Of a DNA stretch of 26,914 bases, positions 6,888 through 14,261 are shown piece after piece. The number at the start of each line of letters is the position of its first letter. The stretch's first letter is position 1. This stretch comes from Candidatus Woesebacteria bacterium (GTDB taxonomy: Bacteria > Patescibacteriota > Microgenomatia > UBA8517), in assembly GCA_030699485.1 (NCBI GenBank), contig JAUYMM010000058.1, positions 1 through 26,914 of the forward strand, read 5' to 3'. The notes below the pieces were generated by a model. That model made no database searches. It was given only the letters and a program-made list of their open reading frames with translations, and was not told where the DNA came from. Position numbers and translations under genes: made by a program.

Positions 6888-8666
6888 TTACTTCACTGTC
6901 ACACTTTTTGCTAGGTTTCTTGGTTTATCTGGGTCAGCACCTCTTCCAATTCCCAAATAGTATCCAAGCAATTGACCTACAATTATATTCCCAAATATTG
7001 TAAGATCTTCTAAATCTGGGGTGAGAATTGTTGCATCAAATTCAGATGATTCAAATGGAGCTACCCCGATAATATACCCACCTCTTGCTTTTAATTCAGC
7101 GGCACTTGATAGTACCTCATTTTTTACTATATCGTTACTAGCCAATATAAAACAAGGAGTATCTTTTTGAATCAAAGTAATAACTCCGTGTTTAAGCTCT
7201 CCAGCAGTAAATGATTCTGCATGAATATATGACGTTTCTTTGATTTTGAGACCAAATTCTAGTGCCCCCGGATAGTTTAAATTTTTGCCTATTACATACA
7301 TGTGTTCTTGCATGTCGATTTCCTTTACAAGTTTTATGATTTCATCAAATAACTTTTGATTCATCCACAATTTAAGTTTCTTGCTTAAATTTTCAATACT
7401 GTTTATTGCAAAATTATATTTATTTTCTACAGTTTTTGAAAGAAGATATAAAATAGTAAATTGAGCTGTCATTGCTTTAGTTGAAACGACGGCGATCTCC
7501 GGCCCCGCACCTATAGGCAAAATAATATCTGATATTCTTTCCATTGTTGTTCCTCTTGCATTAACAATAGTAACAACTTTAGCACCATACTTTTTAGCTT
7601 CCTTTATTGCGATTAACGTATCTGCTGTTTCTCCAGATTGAGAAATTGCAATCACGACAGTATCTTTGTTGCAAAACTTCGCAAATGGGAGAAATTCATA
7701 TGCACCATAATTTTCACTTTGTATATTTGAATTAGAAAAAAAATATTTACCTGCTAAGGCAGCATAAGAAGCAGTGCCACAGCCTATTAAAACTATTTTT
7801 TTACTTTTCTTAATTAGTCTTGAAACTTTATCTAGTTCGTCTTTATTTATAAGTGATGATTTTAAAATTGTTTTTGGTTGTTCGTTTATCTCTTTTACCA
7901 GAAAATAAGGATAGCCTCCTTTTTCAGCGTCTTCAAGTTGCCAATCGAGCTTTTTGATCTTTGCTTTTATTTCTTTTTTTGACTTAATATCAAAAATTTT
8001 AATACCTGACTTAGATACTACAACTCCTTCTCCATCTTCTAAAAAATGTACCTTGTTCGTATACTTTAAGAACGCTGGGACATCACTTGCAAGAAAATAT
8101 TGTTTCCCCTTTTCATCAAAGCCTACGACAATAGGGGAGCCATTTCTACAAGCAACTACAGATTCGGTCTTAAGGTCTAGTACACAAATAGCGTTTGATC
8201 CAATAAGTGATTCAAAGGTATCGAATACAGATGTTTTTATATCGCTTGTTTTTAAACGATCTTCAATCAAGTGACTTATAACTTCGGTATCAGTTTCAGA
8301 TTTATATATATGATTATTTTTTGAGAGTTTAACTTTTAGTTCTTGGTAGTTTTCGACAATACCATTATGGATAACCGCTATTTCTCCTTTACAGTCTAAA
8401 TGTGGATGTGCGTTTTCATCACTTACCCCTCCATGAGTAGCCCATCTTGTATGACCTAGTGCAATTTTTGATTTGATGGTAGTTTTTAAAAAAGAATCGC
8501 CAATTTTACCTGAATGTTTTTCAAACATTATTTTCTTTGACTTTATGTTTGGAATGTAAGATACACCCCAACTGTCATATCCACGATATTCAAGTAGTTT
8601 AATACCTTCAAAAACAACACTTGGGGCATCATCTCTGGTGCCAATGTAAGCAAATATTCCACACAT
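6888..8666 (-). CDS. glmS: Glutamine--fructose-6-phosphate aminotransferase (GlmS)
   Basis: GlmS makes glucosamine-6-P from fructose-6-P and glutamine, the entry step to UDP-GlcNAc. At 592 aa it is close to the usual 600-610. The N-terminal Cys nucleophile is in MCGIFAYIG (Cys2 after Met removal). LEYRGYDS and GHTRWATHG complete the glutaminase domain. Two SIS isomerase domains follow, with GCGTASYAALAGKYFF and AISQSGETADT, then AGELKHG. The C-terminus DKPRNLAKSVTVK matches the conserved family tail. The gene lies 183 nt downstream of nagB, and that gap holds a glmS ribozyme (see 8706-8822), so control by its own product is expected. No Shine-Dalgarno is seen before the start. Confidence 0.97.
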   Translation of the reverse strand: MCGIFAYIGTRDDAPSVVFEGIKLLEYRGYDSWGVSYIPNIKSKKIMFEKHSGKIGDSFLKTTIKSKIALGHTRWATHGGVSDENAHPHLDCKGEIAVIHNGIVENYQELKVKLSKNNHIYKSETDTEVISHLIEDRLKTSDIKTSVFDTFESLIGSNAICVLDLKTESVVACRNGSPIVVGFDEKGKQYFLASDVPAFLKYTNKVHFLEDGEGVVVSKSGIKIFDIKSKKEIKAKIKKLDWQLEDAEKGGYPYFLVKEINEQPKTILKSSLINKDELDKVSRLIKKSKKIVLIGCGTASYAALAGKYFFSNSNIQSENYGAYEFLPFAKFCNKDTVVIAISQSGETADTLIAIKEAKKYGAKVVTIVNARGTTMERISDIILPIGAGPEIAVVSTKAMTAQFTILYLLSKTVENKYNFAINSIENLSKKLKLWMNQKLFDEIIKLVKEIDMQEHMYVIGKNLNYPGALEFGLKIKETSYIHAESFTAGELKHGVITLIQKDTPCFILASNDIVKNEVLSSAAELKARGGYIIGVAPFESSEFDATILTPDLEDLTIFGNIIVGQLLGYYLGIGRGADPDKPRNLAKSVTVK

Positions 8667-8705
8667 ATTATTTTAAAGCAGAAGCAGTTTAGTTGAAGAA
8701 AATTG

Positions 8706-8822
8706 ATTTTAATCTCTTTTCAAGATCAAATTACATTGTCAATACAACGGTAGGCACCCGCAGATAATTTCGATTAACCTACTCCTCGTATCCTCATTAA
8801 ATATAAATGAGACCACACGCTA
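8706..8822 (-). ncRNA. glmS ribozyme (glucosamine-6-phosphate-activated self-cleaving riboswitch)
   Basis: Read on the - strand upstream of glmS, the RNA contains ACGAGGA, then GGUUAAUCGAAAUU, then GCGGGUGCCUACCG. In order and spacing this matches the conserved glmS core known from Bacillus (ACGAGGA..., GGUUUAUCGAAUUU, GCGGAUGCCUCCCG). The expected cleavage site A|GCG lies between 8821 and 8820. Stems by complementarity: P2 pairs CUCAUU with AAUGAG (8806-8811 with 8793-8798); P3 pairs GUAGG with CCUAC (8778-8782 with 8750-8754); P3.1 pairs UUGU with ACAA (8744-8747 with 8736-8739). A conserved GUAA follows, then P4 pairs UUUGAUCU with AGAUUAAA (8723-8730 with 8708-8715) with one G-U pair. P4.1 seems absent. 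The usual GCGCC after the cut is GCGUG, which can still pair through G-U wobbles. About 40 nt separate P4 from the glmS start. Confidence 0.88.
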
Positions 8823-8849
8823 TTAAATTTTAAGGTTTCTTCTACTCGA

Positions 8850-9623
8850 TCAAACTACTATTCCTAATATTATCTCACTAGCTGCTTCTTTGTCAACAAA
8901 AATTGATACCTTATGACCTTGTAATCTTAGTGCTGATGCTGGACAGTCAGTTGAGATATCTTCAAATAGCGCTTTTCGTAGAATTTGTCCTTTATATCTA
9001 CCATATGCGACCAACACGATTCTGTCGGCTTCAAGAATTGTTGAAATTCCTTGGGTCAACGCTGTTTTGGGAGTATCTTGACCTCTTTCGATAGTATCTC
9101 TTTTGTACGTTTCTTCAGATAACACTTGAAGGTGTGTCCTTGAATTAAAACTTGTTCCCGCTTCGTTAAACCCAATATGTCCTCCTGGACCAATACCTAA
9201 AATTGCCAATCCAATTTTATGTTTAGTTACCAATTCGTCATATCTATTTGCTTCGTCGACGGGATTTGTTGCTAATCCGTTGAGAGTAAAGATATTTCGC
9301 TGTGGTATATGTAGCGGTTTAAATATATTGTCCCTTAAAAATTTTACGAAACTAAATTGCGCCCCAGGAGAATATGGATGATACTCATCCAAGTGGTAAG
9401 CTAGAACCTGTTCAAAAGAAACTTCCCCTGCATCTACAGCTCTTTTAAGCTCTGTATCTATGGGAAGCATTGTGTCTCCTGTTGCATTCGTTATGGGGAG
9501 TGATGGAAATTTTTTCACATCGCCAATAATTGCGTGTTGTGCAAATGCATTCGCGGTTTCTATTTTTGAATTATATACACGAATTTCGTAAATATTTGGA
9601 TGACATATCTGTTCAAATTCCAT
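8850..9623 (-). CDS. nagB: Glucosamine-6-phosphate deaminase (NagB family)
   Basis: NagB converts glucosamine-6-P to fructose-6-P and ammonia, the reverse sense of GlmS. At 257 aa it is normal length. NATGDTMLP at 46-54 is the phosphate loop, HLDEYHP at 77-83 holds the catalytic Asp79, and GIGPGGHIGFNEAG at 143-156 holds His149 and Glu154. ALTQGISTILEADRIVL is the family's allosteric/substrate region. The residue equivalent to Asp141 of E. coli (Asn in many Gram-positive enzymes) is Gly147, which is unusual. The start overlaps the 79-aa gene by 11 nt. A 6-phosphogluconolactonase is a less likely alternative because LDEY and HIGFNE are typical NagB. Confidence 0.9.
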   Translation of the reverse strand: MEFEQICHPNIYEIRVYNSKIETANAFAQHAIIGDVKKFPSLPITNATGDTMLPIDTELKRAVDAGEVSFEQVLAYHLDEYHPYSPGAQFSFVKFLRDNIFKPLHIPQRNIFTLNGLATNPVDEANRYDELVTKHKIGLAILGIGPGGHIGFNEAGTSFNSRTHLQVLSEETYKRDTIERGQDTPKTALTQGISTILEADRIVLVAYGRYKGQILRKALFEDISTDCPASALRLQGHKVSIFVDKEAASEIILGIVV

Positions 9624-9852
9624 TTAAATAATCATTGTCCTCATCCGCCTCAGCCGATGTCCTACTCAACCCAATAGGAGATAGCGCATTTCTTTGTGCA
9701 GCTTTGATATAATCTTGTGTTGTTTGATTAAGTTGATTAATAGGAAGTCCATCTAAATCTGGAAGTCCCTCTCTGTTTAGTTTGTTTGCTTTGTTATAAT
9801 CATTAGTAACTTCTGCTTGTTTTTTCTCTACCATTTTTCTATCTGGACCCAT
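9613..9852 (-). CDS. Small hydrophilic protein of unknown function, first gene of the nagB-glmS operon
   Basis: A 79-aa reading frame precedes nagB and overlaps it by 11 nt. The protein is hydrophilic, rich in Asn, Asp, Gln and Lys, with no membrane segment, Cys pair or domain I recognise. A helix may run through the first 30 residues. It is supported as a gene mainly by context: an excellent promoter (TTGACA, 17 nt, TATCAT) places the transcript start just before its ATG, and its end is tied to nagB by overlap. It could instead be a translated leader for nagB. Confidence 0.55.
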   Translation of the reverse strand: MGPDRKMVEKKQAEVTNDYNKANKLNREGLPDLDGLPINQLNQTTQDYIKAAQRNALSPIGLSRTSAEADEDNDYLNGI

Positions 9853-9860
9853 TTGTGGAT

Positions 9861-9889
9861 ATGATATTACTATAAGTATTAATTGTCAA
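9861..9889 (-). promoter_or_regulatory. Predicted promoter of the 79-aa/nagB/glmS operon
   Basis: On the - strand, TTGACA (9884-9889) and TATCAT (9861-9866) are separated by exactly 17 nt. The ATG at 9852 is 8 nt past the -10 box, so the message should be leaderless or nearly so. The -35 box overlaps one arm of a 7-8-7 inverted repeat at 9885-9906 shared with the divergent murC promoter. Confidence 0.6.
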
Positions 9890-9913
9890 ATTTTTGTATA
9901 TTTGACGTATAAT
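9883..9913 (+). promoter_or_regulatory. Predicted promoter for murC, with inverted-repeat operator candidate
   Basis: TATAAT at 9908-9913 stands 11 nt before the murC ATG. The best -35 is TTGTCA at 9883-9888, with a 19-nt spacer. The repeat GTCAAAT (9885-9891) / ATTTGAC (9900-9906), with 8 nt between arms, lies between the boxes and overlaps the -35 elements of both divergent promoters. A dimeric repressor or activator could act there on murC and the nagB operon together; that is inference. Confidence 0.45.
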
Positions 9914-9924
9914 ATAACAAACAC

Positions 9925-11154
9925 ATGAAAAATATACATATGATGGGGATTTCTGGTAGTGGTATGGGTGGAGTGGCGCAACTTGCTTCTAAAATGGGAT
10001 ATACGGTCACAGGTTGTGATTTAAAGACGGGTGGGCATAATAAAGAACATTTAAACGGTATTGATTTATTAATAGTATCTCCTGCTGTTTTATATCAATC
10101 TAAAAATGAGCCAGAGTTACTTATTGCTAAAAAGAAAAAGATTGTTATGACTTGGGAGGAATTTGTAGGAAAGGTTTTGATGAAAGATAAATTTGTGATA
10201 GCAATTGCTGGGACTCATGGTAAATCAACAACTACGGCAATGATTGGAAAAATGATGACAGATAACGGTTTTGATCCAACTGTCTTATTGGGAGCAAAAG
10301 TACTTGAATGGAATGGAAATAGTAGATTTGGCAAGAGTAAATATTTTGTTATAGAAGCTGATGAATTTAATGATAGTTTTTTATACTACCATCCAGATAT
10401 AGCAGTAATCAACAATATTGAATTTGATCATCCAGATTATTTTGACAGTGAAAAACAATTATTTGAAAGCTTTAATAAATTCATAGGAAACTTAAAAGAT
10501 GGTGGAACTTTAATTGTAAATTGGGATGATGATGGGGTTAAGGCACTTTTATCAAAGTCTGACCTTAAAAGCCTAAAAAAGGTCAGACCTTCACAGGTGG
10601 CTGAATTAAACTTAAAAGTAATTGGAAATCATAATCAAAATAATGCCCAAATGGTTTTGGAACTTGGAAAAGTACTTGGAATTTCTGAAGAAAAAATAAT
10701 TCAAAGTCTTGAAAACTTTGAAGGGATTGGTCGAAGAATGGAGGAGATTGGGAAAAACATTTTTGATGATTACGCACACCATCCAACAGCAATAAAAACT
10801 ACCCTAGCAGGTGTAAGAAATAAATATCCTAATGCAAAAATTTGGGCGATAATTGAACCACATGGATTTTTAAGGACCAAAGCATTATTAACCTTTTATA
10901 AAGATGCTTTTGTTTCAGTAGATAAAGTCATAATTGGCCCGATTTTTAAAGCAAGAGACAAAGAAACATTTGATATGACTCCTGAAAAAATCAAAGAAGT
11001 ATCAAATCACAAAAATATTTATACTGCTAATTCTATAGATCAAATTGTAGAAATTATAAAAGAGAAAAAAGAAAACAATGATTTATTTGTAGTAATGGGA
11101 GCAGGGAATAGTAACATATGGGCGAAAAAAATTTCCGAGATATTACATCGTTAA
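9925..11154 (+). CDS. murC: UDP-N-acetylmuramate--L-alanine ligase (MurC)
   Basis: MurC adds L-Ala to UDP-MurNAc with ATP. The 409-aa protein has the N-terminal Rossmann loop GISGSGMGG at 8-16, the P-loop GTHGKSTTT at 96-104, EADEFNDSF near 144, NNIEFDHPDYF with His169 region, and DDYAHHPTAI at 281-290. DYAHHP is characteristic of MurC (and Mpl) rather than MurD, E or F. It is somewhat shorter than the usual 430-490 aa. A DNA palindrome pair at 10555-10591 encodes residues about 211-222 (KSDLKSLKKVRP), in the variable stretch before GNHNQNNA, so it looks like a tolerated insertion. It is the first gene of murC-murB-murD-murI and overlaps murB by 37 nt. Confidence 0.92.
   Translation: MKNIHMMGISGSGMGGVAQLASKMGYTVTGCDLKTGGHNKEHLNGIDLLIVSPAVLYQSKNEPELLIAKKKKIVMTWEEFVGKVLMKDKFVIAIAGTHGKSTTTAMIGKMMTDNGFDPTVLLGAKVLEWNGNSRFGKSKYFVIEADEFNDSFLYYHPDIAVINNIEFDHPDYFDSEKQLFESFNKFIGNLKDGGTLIVNWDDDGVKALLSKSDLKSLKKVRPSQVAELNLKVIGNHNQNNAQMVLELGKVLGISEEKIIQSLENFEGIGRRMEEIGKNIFDDYAHHPTAIKTTLAGVRNKYPNAKIWAIIEPHGFLRTKALLTFYKDAFVSVDKVIIGPIFKARDKETFDMTPEKIKEVSNHKNIYTANSIDQIVEIIKEKKENNDLFVVMGAGNSNIWAKKISEILHR
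10555..10591. repeat. Paired palindromic repeat inside murC
   Basis: A perfect 13-nt palindrome, AAGGTCAGACCTT (10579-10591), is preceded by a near copy, AAGTCTGACCTT (10555-10566), which lacks one G of the same palindrome. The two also pair with each other: GTCTGACCTT (10557-10566) against AAGGTCAGAC (10579-10588), a 10-bp stem with a 12-nt loop. It is translated in frame within murC. The layout suits a small interspersed palindromic element. No second full copy was found in the window. Confidence 0.6.
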
Positions 11155-12065
11155 AAGTTGGTGGGAGTATAAAACACTTTTTTGAAGTAAAAAACAAAGA
11201 AGGTCTCGTTCGTGCTGTAATTTTTGCTAAATCTAATAAGTTGCCTATTTTTACAATAGGAGATGGAACAGATATTGCTGTCTCTGATGATGATTACAAT
11301 GGTGTTGTAATCAAATATATAGGAAATAACATATCGTATACAGGTAACAATGTAACAGCAGAATCAGGAGTAAATTGGGACAAATTAGTAGAAGAAACTG
11401 TAAATAGGAATTTACAGGGAATAGAATGTTTATCTGGTATTCCTGGAACAGTAGGAGCAGCTCCAATACAAAATATTGGGGCGTATGGGCAAGAGTTGTC
11501 AGATATCTTTCATAATTTAACTGCATACAATATAGGTAAAGAGAAATTTGTTACATTCGACAAGAATGATTGCAAATTTGGTTATCGAAGTAGCAAATTT
11601 AAAAATATTAAGTTTTGGCAAAAATTTATAATTACAGATGTAATACTTAAATTAAATAAGAATAAAAAATTAGACTTAAATAAAATTCGACAGGACATTT
11701 TAAAATTAAGAAATGAAAAATTAGAAGATCCAAAATTAATTCCCAATGCTGGATCATTTTTTATTAATCCTTTTGTCAATTTTAAAACAAAAGAAAGACT
11801 AGAAAAAAAATATAGAGATATGAAATTTTATGTTACAGGAGATAAGTTTAAGATCCCAGCTGGATATTTGATAGAAAAGGCAGGGTGGAAAGGAAAAAGT
11901 TTAGGTCCAGTTAAGGTTTCAGATAAGCATGCACTAGTTATTATAAATCCAGACGGTAAAGGAACTTTTAAAGATATCAAAAAACTAGCCGATGCGATAA
12001 TTAAGGATGTAAATAAAATATTTGGTATAAAACTTGAGCCTGAGGTACAATATATAAACGTATGA
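11118..12065 (+). CDS. murB: UDP-N-acetylenolpyruvoylglucosamine reductase (MurB), type I-like
   Basis: MurB reduces the enolpyruvyl group to lactyl with NADPH and FAD. In 315 aa it shows TSLKVGG at 10-16 (the usual 'NTF.VGG' start), IGDGTDIAVSDDDYNG for the FAD loop, LSGIPGTVGAAPIQNIGAYGQEL at 105-127, CKFGYRSSKFK at 152-162, and NAGSFFINP at 210-218 with catalytic Ser213. It ends with AGYLIEKAGWKGKSLGPVKVSDKHALVIIN. QNIGAYG plus the YRSSKFK loop match type I enzymes. The start lies 37 nt inside murC, which is needed because the conserved SLKVGG would otherwise be lost. Its ATG/stop boundary overlaps murD by 4 nt. Confidence 0.93.
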   Translation: MGEKNFRDITSLKVGGSIKHFFEVKNKEGLVRAVIFAKSNKLPIFTIGDGTDIAVSDDDYNGVVIKYIGNNISYTGNNVTAESGVNWDKLVEETVNRNLQGIECLSGIPGTVGAAPIQNIGAYGQELSDIFHNLTAYNIGKEKFVTFDKNDCKFGYRSSKFKNIKFWQKFIITDVILKLNKNKKLDLNKIRQDILKLRNEKLEDPKLIPNAGSFFINPFVNFKTKERLEKKYRDMKFYVTGDKFKIPAGYLIEKAGWKGKSLGPVKVSDKHALVIINPDGKGTFKDIKKLADAIIKDVNKIFGIKLEPEVQYINV

Positions 12066-13285
12066 ATTACAAAAAGAAAAAAGTAGCTATTATTGGTTAT
12101 GGTATAGAAGGACAAGATGTTGAAAGATATTTGAAATTAAAAGGTGCAATAGTTACAATTTTAGATCAAAAAAACGGTGATAATTATCTTTCAAATCTAG
12201 ATAAATTTGATTTAATTATAAGATCTCCTGGAGTTTATCCGTATAAGCCTGAACTTAAAAATTTAAATATTACAACACCTACTAGAATCTTTTTTGAAGA
12301 ATTCAAAGGCAAAATAATTGGTGTTACTGGTACAAAAGGTAAAGGGACTACTTCAACTTTAATTTATAACATTTTACGATCTGCTGGAATGAGTGTCTAT
12401 TTAGGTGGAAACATTGGAAAACCTCTATTAGAATTATTGCCCAAACTCACTTCAAAATCATATGTAATAATGGAAATATCATCTTTTCAACTAATAGATC
12501 TTCCAATTTCTCCGGATATTGCAGTGGTCTTAAATATTACATCAGATCATATGGATTGGCATAAAAACCAAAATGAATATATAGATGCAAAGAAAAATAT
12601 TGTTAGATTTCAAAAATCATCTGATTGGGCAGTATTAAACAGTGAATATAAAAATTCTAAAAATTTTGGAAAAGAAACGAAAGCAAACATTATCTTTTTT
12701 TCAAAGAAAACACTTGATCGAAAATACAAACATCAGTTGATACTTAGGGGTGAACATAATTTAGAGAATATTGCTGCAGCGGTAGCGGTTTCTAATATAT
12801 TAAATATAAACAAAAAAATAATATTAAATACTGTTAGGAAATTCAAAGGACTTGAACATAGATTAGAATTTGTTAAATTTTTCAACGAAGTTGGGTTCTT
12901 TAACGATTCATTTGCCACAGGTCCCCAACCAACAATTGCAGCGATAAAATCTTTTACTGAAAATGAAACATTAATTTTAGGTGGTAGTGATAAAGGATTA
13001 GATTATAAAGAATTGGGGGATGTTATCAATAAATCAAATAACATAAAAAATATTATTCTAGTTGGTACTACTGCTAAAAAAATAGAAAAATATATTAGTA
13101 ATAAAAAAATAATGATTCGTGACTTAGGGTTTACAAAAATGAAAGATATTGTGAAGGAAGCGTTTAAAATTTCAAAACATGGTTATGTTGTTATATTAAG
13201 TCCAGCTTCAGCCAGTTTTGATATGTTTGAAAACTATAAAGATAGAGGTAATCAATTTAAGGAGGCAGTGTGGAATCTATCGTAA
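12062..13285 (+). CDS. murD: UDP-N-acetylmuramoylalanine--D-glutamate ligase (MurD)
   Basis: MurD adds D-Glu to UDP-MurNAc-L-Ala. The 407-aa protein has an N-terminal nucleotide fold (VAIIGYGIEGQDV at 8-20), RSPGV at 54-58, the P-loop GTKGKGTTS at 90-98, EISSFQL at 138-144, ITSDHMDWH at 159-167, HNLENIAAA, a GLEHRLEFV block and the terminal SPASASFDMFENYKDRGNQFKEAV typical of MurD. The P-loop has Gly where Ser or Thr normally follows the Lys (GKGT for GKST); the next Thr may take its role. It overlaps murB by 4 nt and the murI start by 16 nt. Confidence 0.92.
   Translation: MNYKKKKVAIIGYGIEGQDVERYLKLKGAIVTILDQKNGDNYLSNLDKFDLIIRSPGVYPYKPELKNLNITTPTRIFFEEFKGKIIGVTGTKGKGTTSTLIYNILRSAGMSVYLGGNIGKPLLELLPKLTSKSYVIMEISSFQLIDLPISPDIAVVLNITSDHMDWHKNQNEYIDAKKNIVRFQKSSDWAVLNSEYKNSKNFGKETKANIIFFSKKTLDRKYKHQLILRGEHNLENIAAAVAVSNILNINKKIILNTVRKFKGLEHRLEFVKFFNEVGFFNDSFATGPQPTIAAIKSFTENETLILGGSDKGLDYKELGDVINKSNNIKNIILVGTTAKKIEKYISNKKIMIRDLGFTKMKDIVKEAFKISKHGYVVILSPASASFDMFENYKDRGNQFKEAVWNLS
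13259..13265 (+). promoter_or_regulatory. Strong Shine-Dalgarno before the murI GTG start
   Basis: AAGGAGG lies 4 nt before the GTG at 13270. It is the only strong ribosome-binding sequence I saw in the window and is embedded in the last codons of murD (FKEAV). It supports GTG 13270 as the murI start, although conserved MurD codons could also produce the sequence by chance. Confidence 0.5.
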
Positions 13286-14053
13286 TAAGAAATCACTTCG
13301 TGATAGGAATTTTTGATTCAGGTTTGGGCGGTTTAACTGTTGTTAAAGAAGTTAAAAAACTTCTTTCTAATAGTTCAATTGTTTATTTGGGGGATACAGC
13401 AAGAGTGCCATATGGAACAAGAAGTCCTGAAACAATTAGAAAGTTTGCTAAAGAAGATGTAAATTTTTTAATGAATAAAAAAGTAGATTTAATTGTTGTT
13501 GCCTGTAATACTGTTTCATCTTTAGCTTTAGATATTGTTAAAAAACACTCAAACGTTCCCGTCTTTGGAGTTGTGGAACCTGCAATTAAAAAAGCTCTAG
13601 AATTAACTAATAATAATAAAATTGGTTTAATTGGTACAAGAGCCACTGTTAATAGTAATGCTTATAAAAAAAGTTACTCTTAGAAGGCATGCATCAATAC
13701 TTGTACCTTTAATTGAAGAAGGGTTTATAAGTGGTCCGGAATTAGATCTGTTTATAGCGAGATATCTCGCTGGGTTCATAGCAAAAGTAGATACACTAAT
13801 ACTTGGTTGTACTCATTACTCAATTATAAAAGATCAGATTAGTAAATATTTAGGCAAGAAAATTACTTTAGTAGATCCTGCAGAAGAAGTTGCAAAAGTT
13901 GTTTATAAATTTATTCAAAAACAATCAATTTATTCTAAAAAACCAAGAAGTGATTTTTACTATTTAACAGATGTTAATGAAAGATTTATGAACACAGCCA
14001 AAATGTTTTTGGGATATGATATATCGAATAAAACTGAAAAAGTATCTATATGA
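13270..14053 (+). pseudogene. murI: Glutamate racemase (MurI), interrupted by a frameshift
   Basis: MurI makes D-Glu for MurD. The first part (13270-13683) has FDSGLGGLTVV at 15-25, YLGDTARVPYGTRS at 39-52, VVACNTVSS with the first catalytic Cys79, and GLIGTRATVNSNAYKK. It then stops at TAG 13681-13683. The rest continues in the +1 frame from about 13670 to 14053: HASILVPLIEEGF, then TLILGCTHYS with the second catalytic Cys, and ITLVDPAEEVA. The junction holds a run of seven A (13666-13672). About 8-10 residues usually found between 'AYKK' and the 'VPLvEEG' block are missing, so a deletion of about 28 nt is as likely as a single-base change. It may be a true pseudogene, an assembly error, or a +1 recoding site at UCU-UAG. 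Confidence 0.85.
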
Positions 14054-14261
14054 ATTCGGTTGCTTGCAAGTAAATACATTTAAGTAGTATTGATCTAAAA
14101 GATAGTAAAATTGGAGTTGAGTCTGCATAAGAAACACGTTGTAAGTAGATTTATAAACAAACACCATGTATGTACTCAGAAAATATCAGATGACCAACGA
14201 TCATTTCGAAGGGGCAAAAAACTAGATAGGTTTGAAACAATCCTGAAAATTATTAGATAAT
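14054..14261. other. Non-coding stretch after murI
   Basis: About 200 nt with no convincing gene on either strand. Short open frames exist, but their translations are basic and unlike proteins, and they lack good starts. No tRNA or known RNA motif was recognised. Confidence 0.4.

Noticed and set aside
13292..13304. ATCAC-TTC-GTGAT hairpin near the murI start
   Set aside because: A 5-bp stem within coding DNA, with no T run and no sign of function; such stems are expected by chance.
13660..13690. Programmed +1 frameshift in murI (UCU-UAG, as in prfB)
   Set aside because: Not excluded, but no stimulatory Shine-Dalgarno is seen just upstream and several family residues are missing at the junction, so mutation or assembly error is more likely.
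14060..14260. Short + strand open frame downstream of murI, about 50 codons ending before 14262
   Set aside because: Its translation is very basic, has no ATG near the start and does not resemble a protein.
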